DNA from: Bacteroidetes bacterium UBA4009
Lineage (GTDB): Bacteria > Bacteroidota > Bacteroidia > NS11-12g > UBA9320
Assembly (NCBI GenBank): GCA_002384205.1
Contig: DGBH01000068.1
Coordinates: 4,907-17,989 of the forward strand
DNA length: 13,083 nucleotides
Reading direction: 5' to 3'
A program made the translations under genes and the position numbers. Of this stretch, positions 7,529 to 13,083 are shown one piece after another. The notes beneath the pieces were generated by a model that worked only from the letters and a program-made list of their open reading frames with translations, had not been told where the DNA came from and searched no databases. Within the stretch, counting starts at the first letter, position 1, and each line of letters begins with the position of its first letter.

Positions 7529-8977
7529 ATGTTAAAAAACGATAAATACGAAGTAATAGTAGGCTTAGAGATTCATTCTCAATTACTTACAAAATCTAAA
7601 GCTTTTTGTTCCGATAAAGTTGCTTTTGGAGAGCCTGCCAATACATTGGTAAGTCCGATAAGTTTAGGGCATCCAGGCACCTTGCCTGTTCATAACAAAG
7701 AAGCTGTTAATATGGCTATTATGCTGGGTCTAGCCTGTGATTGCGATATAACAAAATACAATACATACGACCGAAAAAACTATTTTTATGCGGACTTACC
7801 TAAAGGATATCAAATAACACAACTAGGAACTCCTATTTGTCTAAATGGTAAAGTGGAAATCACCTTAGCTGATGGCCACACTAAAGTGATAAATCTAACC
7901 CGTATTCATATGGAAGAAGATACAGGAAAAGGGCTTCACGATTTGGATGTAGAAAATACCTTGATGGATTACAATAGAGCGGGTACACCATTAGTAGAAA
8001 TCGTGACCGAACCTGATTTTAGAAGTGGAGACGAGGCTTATGCATTTCTTTCTGAAATACGAAAACTAGTGAGGTATTTAGGTGTTTGTGATGGGAATAT
8101 GGAAGAGGGAAGCCTTCGTTGCGACGCGAATGTTTCAATTAGAGCTATTGGAACAACAGCATTTGGCACTAAAGTGGAAGTGAAAAATATGAATTCTATG
8201 ACGAATGTAAAAAAAGCCATAGAGTATGAATTTGAACGTCAATGTAAGATGGCTGATGCTGGAGAAGAAATACATTCAGAGACACGAAATTTTGACGCGC
8301 TCAAAGGAACTACATTTAGCATGCGAAGTAAAGAATTGGTGAATGATTACCGTTTCTTTCCAGAGCCAGACTTACCACCACTGGTGGTTAGCGAAGAATG
8401 GATAGCGCATGTAAAATTAGCAATGCCAGCCTTGCCTAAAGAGTTATACAATAAGTTTAATACTGAAATGGGTTTGGGGGAGTATGATGCATCTATTCTG
8501 ACTGAAAGTAGAGAGATAGCAGAGTACTTTTTAGCTATATGCGAGCATACGCAAAATTATAAAGCTGCGGCCAATTGGACGATGGGTGCAGTTAAAAATT
8601 GGGTGAACAGTAACGCTTCTCATATTCTTGTTTTTCCTATAAGTGCTGCAACTATTGCTGAGCTTATTTCGTCTATAGACAGCGGTGTGATTAATTTTAG
8701 TATAGCAGAGCAGAAAGTTTTCTCTGCATTATTGATTAATCCTTCTCAAAAAGTTAGTGAGATAATTGCTGATCAAAATCTAGCTTTGATGGATGATGAC
8801 GAAGCACTGCAAGCATGGGTGAATGAAGTGTTAGCTGAGTTACCAGATAAGGTTGCAGAATATCGTTCAGGTAAAACAAATCTTATGGGATTATTTATTG
8901 GTCAAGTGAAAAAGAAATCGAGTGGTAAAGCAGACCCAAAAAAGACAAATGAATTGCTAACAAAGGCGTTAGTATAA
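7529..8977 (+). CDS. gatB: Aspartyl/glutamyl-tRNA(Asn/Gln) amidotransferase subunit B
   Basis: GatB is the kinase/tRNA-binding subunit of the GatCAB complex, which converts Glu-tRNA-Gln (and Asp-tRNA-Asn) to the amidated forms using ammonia from GatA. The 482-residue protein is full length. Cradle-domain motifs are all present: YEVIVGLEIHSQL (7-19), DRKNYFYADLPKGYQITQ (81-98), HMEEDTGK (127-134), DYNRAGTPLVEIVTEPDF (147-164), GNMEEGSLRCDANVSIR (189-205), KVEVKNMNSM (215-224) and RFFPEPDLPPL (275-285). The helical domain follows, then a YqeY-like C-terminal tail (about 425-482, with MGLFIGQVKKKSSGKADPKK) that contacts tRNA. Its partners gatA and gatC are not in this window, as is common when the subunits are scattered. 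Having GatB implies this organism makes Gln-tRNA and/or Asn-tRNA indirectly. The next gene starts 38 bases downstream and may share the transcript. Confidence 0.98.
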   Translation: MLKNDKYEVIVGLEIHSQLLTKSKAFCSDKVAFGEPANTLVSPISLGHPGTLPVHNKEAVNMAIMLGLACDCDITKYNTYDRKNYFYADLPKGYQITQLGTPICLNGKVEITLADGHTKVINLTRIHMEEDTGKGLHDLDVENTLMDYNRAGTPLVEIVTEPDFRSGDEAYAFLSEIRKLVRYLGVCDGNMEEGSLRCDANVSIRAIGTTAFGTKVEVKNMNSMTNVKKAIEYEFERQCKMADAGEEIHSETRNFDALKGTTFSMRSKELVNDYRFFPEPDLPPLVVSEEWIAHVKLAMPALPKELYNKFNTEMGLGEYDASILTESREIAEYFLAICEHTQNYKAAANWTMGAVKNWVNSNASHILVFPISAATIAELISSIDSGVINFSIAEQKVFSALLINPSQKVSEIIADQNLALMDDDEALQAWVNEVLAELPDKVAEYRSGKTNLMGLFIGQVKKKSSGKADPKKTNELLTKALV

Positions 8978-9015
8978 ACGGAACGACAATTGCATATCTA
9001 AAGAATAGAATAAAA

Positions 9016-10158
9016 ATGAAAAAAATAAACATACGCAACATAGTTCTTGCCTTTGGCATTGTAGGCTTATCCATAGCCTTCGTATTTGCAGATGAGCTGG
9101 CAGAAAACGGGAAAGGGTATACCATCTCTGCTCAAACCAATCTTGAAGCCAATTCGCTGGTTATACTAAGTAAGATTACAGATACCAGATTAGAAAATAT
9201 AGATACGGTTATTATTTCTGAGAATGGAGTATTTAACTTCGAAGGAATGGCTTCCGATGAGAGCATATTGTACTATATTACCTTTGGCACTACGCAGCCT
9301 CCAGGCATTCCTATAGTCCTAGAAAATGGTGCTAAGGTAAATATGAACATAACCAAAGATGTTTCGTACAATCTAGAAATGACTGGGGGAAAGTACAATA
9401 GTCACATGGTTAAACTTTTTAAAATCTATACGGGCTACGAGAATAAAATGGCTGCATTCAATAGTGAAGTAGCTAAAATTGACCCGGCTTCCGCCACTGA
9501 GGAATTAAGAGAGGAGACAACTGCTCGCTACAATATGTTGATGCAAAGTAGATCAACGGATATTCAGAGTTTCGTTGCAAATGAGGAGGCTTCCCCAGCG
9601 ACTTATTTTGCAATTAAGTATTTGTTCAATCAACCTGAACCAAAATTAGTTATCCTAGGGAGCAAAGTAATGTCTTCACAATTACCTAATTCTACCTATA
9701 CTTTAAATTTGGTAACCTTGGCAAATAGCTATGGGCCGACAATAGAAGGCGCAATGGCTCCTGAAATTAATCTTAAAACTCCAGAGGGAGAAACACTTGC
9801 ACTGTCATCACTTAGAGGCAAGGTAGTCCTTATAGATTTTTGGGCGAGCTGGTGTGGTCCATGCAGAAAAGAAAATCCGAATGTGAAAATAATTTACGAT
9901 AAGTATAAAGATAAAGGATTTGAAATATATGGTGTTTCGTTGGATAACAATGGTGACCAATGGAAGGCCGCTATAGCAAAGGATGGACTAGGTTGGAAAC
10001 ATGTAAGTGACCTAGGCGGATGGAAATCTAGTGCTGCCCAATTGTATCAAGTTCATTCTATTCCGCAGACTTTTTTATTGGATAAAGAAGGACGAATTGT
10101 AAAATCAGGTTTTAGAAGTCATGAGCTAGAAACCTTATTGCAGGATTTACTAGACTAG
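9016..10158 (+). CDS. Periplasmic TlpA-like thioredoxin-fold protein with DUF4369-like N-terminus
   Basis: The 380-residue protein has an N-terminal signal segment (8-25, likely cut after VFA25). An immunoglobulin-like beta region (about 33-125, including the pattern ISENGVFNFEGMASDESILYY) resembles the DUF4369 domain often found ahead of thioredoxins in Bacteroidota. A helical linker (about 128-240) and a TlpA/AhpC-TSA-type thioredoxin domain (about 247-380) follow. The active site is WASWCGPCRKENP, with C280 and C283, and the cis-proline is P350 in SIPQTFLLD. Both cysteines are present, so it should act as a thiol-disulfide oxidoreductase, probably as a periplasmic reductant (for example in cytochrome c maturation or oxidative repair); the partner is not shown. 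It follows gatB by 38 bases and is 4 bases ahead of a lipoprotein gene, so those two are likely co-expressed. An A-rich stretch, not a Shine-Dalgarno, precedes the ATG. Confidence 0.9.
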   Translation: MKKINIRNIVLAFGIVGLSIAFVFADELAENGKGYTISAQTNLEANSLVILSKITDTRLENIDTVIISENGVFNFEGMASDESILYYITFGTTQPPGIPIVLENGAKVNMNITKDVSYNLEMTGGKYNSHMVKLFKIYTGYENKMAAFNSEVAKIDPASATEELREETTARYNMLMQSRSTDIQSFVANEEASPATYFAIKYLFNQPEPKLVILGSKVMSSQLPNSTYTLNLVTLANSYGPTIEGAMAPEINLKTPEGETLALSSLRGKVVLIDFWASWCGPCRKENPNVKIIYDKYKDKGFEIYGVSLDNNGDQWKAAIAKDGLGWKHVSDLGGWKSSAAQLYQVHSIPQTFLLDKEGRIVKSGFRSHELETLLQDLLD

Positions 10159-10162
10159 TACA

Positions 10163-10642
10163 TTGTATAAAGCTCTTTTATTAGGATTACTAAGTATAGT
10201 GTCAGCATGCACTAAGGTCTCAGAAGAAAATGAGTTGGCCACTCCAATAGCTCATTTTTCAGCCGAAAAAAAAGCACTTTATCAATCGTGGCGTAACACG
10301 CAATGTTACTATGAGGAGAGACCTTTCGGTATATTCTTAGTGAATAGAAACGACACGATGCAAGAAGAATTTATAAAGACCAATGGAATGCTTGTAGAGT
10401 TTGATATTGAATGGCAAACGGATACTACATATATTTTGTCATTTAAACGATTAATAGAGAATCCACAGGGCACAAGCTTGCCAGATGGCTTGGATACTCT
10501 AGTGCGCAAATGCTCGATGAAACAAGTCGGACAAACAAGCTACTTGGAAGCTGCCACTAGTAACATGACGGCACATACGGATACAATTTATACTACCTAC
10601 CATAGGCCAGACAAAAAGCTTGGTCCTGTGATGTCAAGATAA
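10163..10642 (+). CDS. Small lipoprotein of unknown function (TTG start)
   Basis: I do not recognise this 159-residue protein with certainty. It begins MYKALLLGLLSIVSACTKVS, a textbook lipoprotein signal with lipobox VSAC and lipidated Cys16, so it should be anchored in the inner or outer membrane facing the periplasm. The mature part (about 17-159) alternates strand-like segments (FGIFLVNRNDTMQEEFI, LVEFDIEWQTDTTYILSF) and recalls small Bacteroidota lipoproteins with a lipocalin-like beta fold; that comparison is tentative. The start must be the TTG at 10163: an in-frame TAG lies at 10151-10153 and no ATG or GTG precedes the signal sequence. It starts 4 bases after the TlpA-like gene, suggesting coupled expression and a shared periplasmic task. 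A promoter for the next gene follows its stop. Confidence 0.75.
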   Translation: MYKALLLGLLSIVSACTKVSEENELATPIAHFSAEKKALYQSWRNTQCYYEERPFGIFLVNRNDTMQEEFIKTNGMLVEFDIEWQTDTTYILSFKRLIENPQGTSLPDGLDTLVRKCSMKQVGQTSYLEAATSNMTAHTDTIYTTYHRPDKKLGPVMSR

Positions 10643-10656
10643 ATTTAAATTTAGCT

Positions 10657-10664
10657 TAACTTTG
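10657..10664 (+). promoter_or_regulatory. Promoter -7 box of the two-component operon
   Basis: TAACTTTG matches TAnnTTTG exactly, 14 bases after the lipoprotein stop codon. Transcription would begin near 10669, giving a leader of about 44 bases to the ATG at 10713. No TTG is seen at the -33 distance, so the site may be weak or need an activator, possibly the response regulator itself. Confidence 0.45.
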
Positions 10665-10712
10665 GCATAATGATAGGGTGGTGTAGATGCTCTAGGGTTG
10701 CAAAAAAATATA

Positions 10713-11384
10713 ATGGTTCAAAAAATACTCATAGTAGATGACGAAAGTGACATCGTAGAACTTCTAAAGTACAATTTAGAAAAAGAAGGTTATAAATGTT
10801 ACTCTGCAGAAAATGGAGCTGAGGCGGTGCTAAAAGCCAAGGATAAAAAACCTGATTTGATTCTTTTGGACATTATGATGCCTGTTATGGATGGAATTGA
10901 AGCGTGTCGCCAAATTCGTTTAGAAGAGTCTCTAAAGGGAGTTTTTATTGCATTTTTAACCGCTCGTGCAGAAGAATACTCTGAAATTGCTGGCTTTGAA
11001 GTAGGAGCAGATGACTACATTACAAAACCTATAAAACCCCGAGTATTAATAAGTAGGGTAAAGGCCATACTTAGTCGCACAAAAAATGAAGCCAAGGCAG
11101 ATACCATAACAGTAGGAGATTTGGAGATCGATCGGAATACATTTAATGTTACCTTACGTGGCAATAAGCTTGTTCTGCCAAAAAAAGAATTCGAATTGCT
11201 CTACTTACTAGCATCTAAACCAGATAAGGTTTATACCAGAGAGTCTATTCTAAATAAAGTATGGGGTATGGATGTAAGTGTGGTGGACCGTACCATTGAT
11301 GTGCATATTCGTAAAATACGTGAAAAAATAGGCGATGACCGTATTCAAACAATTAAAGGAGTAGGATATAAATTTGTAGTTTGA
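10713..11384 (+). CDS. OmpR/PhoB-family response regulator
   Basis: This DNA-binding response regulator of 223 residues has a receiver domain at about 3-120 with the acidic pocket D9, D10, phosphoacceptor D53 (LILLDIMMPVMDG), switch T83 (AFLTARAEEYS) and K105 (DDYITKPIKP). A winged-helix effector domain of OmpR/PhoB type fills about 129-223, with KKEFELLYLLASKP, DRTIDVHIRKIREKIG and the closing GVGYKFV. All residues needed for phosphorylation are present. I chose the ATG at 10713; an in-frame TTG at 10698 would add five residues, but receivers of this family normally start two to four residues before ILIVDDE. The stop codon overlaps the kinase start, and the kinase is the obvious phosphodonor. 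The pair resembles the PhoB/PhoR-type system conserved in Flavobacteriia; the signal and regulon cannot be read from the sequence. Confidence 0.96.
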   Translation: MVQKILIVDDESDIVELLKYNLEKEGYKCYSAENGAEAVLKAKDKKPDLILLDIMMPVMDGIEACRQIRLEESLKGVFIAFLTARAEEYSEIAGFEVGADDYITKPIKPRVLISRVKAILSRTKNEAKADTITVGDLEIDRNTFNVTLRGNKLVLPKKEFELLYLLASKPDKVYTRESILNKVWGMDVSVVDRTIDVHIRKIREKIGDDRIQTIKGVGYKFVV

Positions 11385-12412
11385 GTCAAAACACGAGCCC
11401 TACGTTCATTGCCTTTGTGGCAAGCCTTGTTGCAGCCTTCTTGTCTTCATTAGGACTAGGAATTCTTACATTGAATATTGCTGCTGTTATAATTAATTTT
11501 ATAGCGGTTTTAGTCGTATGCTATCTAGTGTTTAGTTACTTACTTAAAGCCTTTATACATGATCGTATTAAATTAATTTATAAAAACATATACAGGTTCA
11601 AGACGGAAAGCGGCAAGGGTTACGGCGTCCTAGACGAAAAAGAAAGGGATCCCATAGGTGCCGTAGGTAAAGAGGTGGTGGAGTGGATGATTGAGAGTCG
11701 CAAGGAAGTTAAAGAACTTAAGCAACAAGAGAATTTTAGACGAGAGTTTTTAGGAAATGTTTCTCACGAACTAAAAACACCTATTCAAAATATTCAAGGG
11801 TATATACACACTCTTTTGGACGGTGCACTCGACGATAAAAAGGTAAATCGTATTTTTTTAAATAAAGCGGCAAAGAGTACAGATAGGCTCGTTGAAATGG
11901 TAAATGATCTTACCAGTATTAGCACCTTAGAAGATAGTAGTTCGCTTGACATTAAAGATGTAGATCTGCTAAAGCTTACTCAGGATGTATTCGAAATGGC
12001 TGAAGATCAAGCCAAATTAAAAGAAATAACGTTAGCTTTTAATAAAAACAATCCCAAAAGCGTAGTGGTAAAAGCTGACTTAGCCAAAGTGAGACAAGTT
12101 TTGGTAAACTTGATTGTAAATGCCATTAAATACGGAAAAAAAGGAGGTAAGGTTACGGTGCGATTTTTCGATATGGATAAGAATATACTTACCGAAATTG
12201 CAGATAATGGATTCGGTATAGAAGCTGAACATTTACCTCGACTTTTTGAGCGATTTTACAGAACAGATGCTGGACGTAGCAGAGATCAAGGAGGCACGGG
12301 ATTAGGATTAGCCATTGTAAAGCACATTATTGAATCGCATAATCAAACCATAAATGTGCGCAGTACCATAGGAGTAGGGAGTACTTTTGCTTTTACCTTA
12401 AAAAAAGGATAG
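11381..12412 (+). CDS. PhoR-type sensor histidine kinase lacking a periplasmic sensor domain
   Basis: The 343-residue kinase has two closely spaced transmembrane segments (about 8-30 and 33-58) with almost no loop between them, then a cytoplasmic linker (60-118). The dimerisation/phosphoacceptor domain has the H box NVSHELKTP, phosphorylated at H129. The ATPase domain has an N box (LVNLIVNAIKYG, N243/N247), a G1 box (DNGFGI, D275), an F box (LFERFYRTD) and a G2 box (GGTGLGLAIVKHI). All catalytic motifs are intact. It should phosphorylate the response regulator encoded just upstream. The only plausible start is the TTG at 11381, which overlaps the regulator's TGA as TTGA: the frame is closed upstream by a TAA at 11369-11371 and no in-frame ATG occurs before the membrane segments. 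The lack of a periplasmic domain suggests sensing within the membrane, in the cytoplasm, or through partner proteins. Confidence 0.94.
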   Translation: MSQNTSPTFIAFVASLVAAFLSSLGLGILTLNIAAVIINFIAVLVVCYLVFSYLLKAFIHDRIKLIYKNIYRFKTESGKGYGVLDEKERDPIGAVGKEVVEWMIESRKEVKELKQQENFRREFLGNVSHELKTPIQNIQGYIHTLLDGALDDKKVNRIFLNKAAKSTDRLVEMVNDLTSISTLEDSSSLDIKDVDLLKLTQDVFEMAEDQAKLKEITLAFNKNNPKSVVVKADLAKVRQVLVNLIVNAIKYGKKGGKVTVRFFDMDKNILTEIADNGFGIEAEHLPRLFERFYRTDAGRSRDQGGTGLGLAIVKHIIESHNQTINVRSTIGVGSTFAFTLKKG

Positions 12413-12434
12413 AAACGGGTTTCAACCCTTTTTT
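12401..12434 (+). terminator. Rho-independent terminator after the histidine kinase
   Basis: AAAAAAGG (12401-12408) pairs with CCTTTTTT (12427-12434). Inside it GAAA (12412-12415) pairs with TTTC (12420-12423) around a CGGG loop, leaving a small internal loop. The T run closes the outer stem, as in many bacterial terminators. The left arm lies within the kinase's last codons and spans its stop codon. Confidence 0.5.
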
Positions 12435-12516
12435 ATTGTAGTTAAAACCCTATGTAATGATGTTCTATCGAGTGAAGTAACCTCTATTAACTATTTTATT
12501 TTTAGCACAACACACC

Positions 12517-12524
12517 TACCTTCG
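12517..12524 (+). promoter_or_regulatory. Promoter -7 box of yqeY
   Basis: TACCTTCG is a TAnnTTYG-type -7 box ending only 4 bases before the yqeY ATG at 12529. A T-rich stretch sits at the -33 distance (about 12494-12501) with no clear TTG. Transcription should start at or within a base or two of the ATG, which predicts a leaderless or nearly leaderless mRNA. Confidence 0.5.
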
Positions 12525-12528
12525 CACA

Positions 12529-12975
12529 ATGAGTCTTTCAGATCAAATATCAGAACAAATGAAAACGGCTATGAAAGCCAAAGATGCCACTACCTTAAGA
12601 GGACTGAGAGCAATCAAGTCTGCACTTATGCTGTTAGCCACACAAGAAGGGGGTAAAGCAATTACGGAAGAAGATGAAATGGCTACCTTAGTTAAGATGG
12701 CTAAACAACGAAAAGATTCACTTGGCATTTATCAAGAGCAAAATAGACCTGATTTGGCCGTTATAGAAGAAGAAGAACTGGCAATAATAGAGAAATTTCT
12801 TCCTGCTCAATTAAATGAGGAAGAGGTTCACACTGAAATAAAATCTATAATAGCCCTAACAGGTTCGGCCGGTATGAAAGATATGGGAAAGGTAATGGGT
12901 ATGGCCAATGGTAAACTAAAAGGTCGAGCCGATGGTAAGATGATAGCTGATATGGTTAAAGCTTTGTTAGCGTAA
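12529..12975 (+). CDS. YqeY family protein (stand-alone GatB/YqeY domain)
   Basis: The 148-residue cytoplasmic protein matches the usual length and pattern of YqeY. The N-terminal helical half (about 1-95) carries SLSDQISEQMKTAMKAKDATTLRGLRAIKSAL and ends IEKFLPAQLNEEEV. The small C-terminal three-helix domain (about 96-148) has GSAGMKDMGKVMGMANGKLKGRADGKMIADMVKALL, which is homologous to the tRNA-contacting tail of GatB. The family is thought to have some tRNA-related role because of that homology; its biochemical function is not settled. Here it has its own promoter almost touching the start codon and follows the kinase terminator, so it is probably a single-gene unit. Its 3' end overlaps the end of the opposing secreted-protein gene by 9 bases. 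Identification as YqeY family is secure. Confidence 0.95.
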   Translation: MSLSDQISEQMKTAMKAKDATTLRGLRAIKSALMLLATQEGGKAITEEDEMATLVKMAKQRKDSLGIYQEQNRPDLAVIEEEELAIIEKFLPAQLNEEEVHTEIKSIIALTGSAGMKDMGKVMGMANGKLKGRADGKMIADMVKALLA

Positions 12976-13083
12976 TAAGTGCACCACCCCTTTGTAGTAA
13001 TGAACATTTCCTGTGAAGTCAAATGCTTTGATCTGGTATAGGTAGTAACCGGTTTCTGCATCACTGCCCAACCAAGCAGGTTC
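12967..13083 (-). CDS. C-terminal end of a probable type IX secretion cargo (gliding-type CTD), partial
   Basis: Only the last 38 codons plus TAA (12967-12969) are in the window. The peptide runs EPAWLGSDAETGYYLYQIKA followed by FDFTGNVHYYKGVVHLLR. The pattern W-x-G...GYYLYQIKA-D-G...KG-V-LLR closely resembles the end of the gliding-motility-associated (type B) C-terminal domain that targets large surface proteins to the type IX secretion system of Bacteroidota; those usually end in a KG-x-V-x-L-I/L-R strand. The body of the protein, likely a large secreted or surface adhesin-type protein, lies to the right of the window. It converges on yqeY and overlaps it tail to tail. The assignment rests on a short segment, so it is moderate. 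Confidence 0.65.
   Translation of the reverse strand, partial: EPAWLGSDAETGYYLYQIKAFDFTGNVHYYKGVVHLLR

Noticed and set aside
10698..10712. TTG start adding five residues to the response regulator
   Set aside because: The ATG at 10713 gives the normal receiver-domain N-terminus and has an A-rich upstream stretch.
12828..13064. 78-codon minus-strand frame opposite yqeY
   Set aside because: Another minus-strand frame in the same place ends in a recognisable secretion-domain tail, and yqeY is certain on the plus strand.
1..13083. tRNA, rRNA, CRISPR arrays, insertion sequences or attachment sites
   Set aside because: No cloverleaf, repeat-spacer pattern, transposase frame or paired terminal repeats could be recognised in the short intergenic gaps.

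Overview
The window is chromosomal DNA from a member of the Bacteroidota, most likely the Flavobacteriales side of the phylum, though the genus cannot be told from sequence reading. The reasons are: AT-rich DNA, Bacteroidota-type promoter boxes (TAnnTTTG) ahead of several genes, no clear Shine-Dalgarno sequences, a PdxJ with the phylum's variant N-terminus, a DUF4369-like/TlpA thioredoxin protein, outer-membrane barrels of PorV-like and HHH-barrel type, and the end of a type IX secretion cargo protein. All genes look intact. Nothing points to phage, insertion sequences, CRISPR, tRNA or rRNA, and no gap between genes exceeds about 125 bases.

Left block (1-4712, minus strand). Five genes are packed so tightly that they read as one operon transcribed leftward from a promoter at about 4739-4769. 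In order of transcription they are: a membrane-anchored M23 (LytM) peptidase with coiled coil; a 108-aa MerR-type regulator (1-base overlap); a PorV-like outer-membrane barrel (22-base gap); a helix-hairpin-helix protein fused to a large outer-membrane barrel (11-base overlap); and pdxJ for vitamin B6 synthesis (4-base ATGA overlap, cut by the window edge). Four of the five genes concern the envelope or its regulation, so this is the least ordinary part of the window.

Middle block (4787-10642, plus strand). alaS is divergent from the left operon across a 74-base shared regulatory region. gatB, for the Gln/Asn amidotransferase, has its own promoter and a very short predicted leader. It is followed after 38 bases by a periplasmic thioredoxin-fold protein, and then after 4 bases by a small lipoprotein that starts with TTG.

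Right block (10657-12975, plus strand). A PhoB/OmpR-type response regulator and a PhoR-type histidine kinase form a two-gene unit joined by a TTGA overlap and closed by a hairpin terminator. A separate yqeY follows, a stand-alone relative of the GatB C-terminal domain, with a promoter so close that its mRNA should be almost leaderless. At the right edge, the last 38 codons of a type IX secretion/gliding-type C-terminal domain enter from the minus strand and overlap the end of yqeY tail to tail.

Functionally the window mixes translation genes (alaS, gatB, yqeY), cofactor synthesis (pdxJ), envelope biogenesis and redox proteins, and one signalling pair. No clearly new defence or mobile system is visible. 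The best candidates for follow-up are the HHH-barrel/PorV-like/M23/MerR operon and the unusual start-site and overlap architecture.
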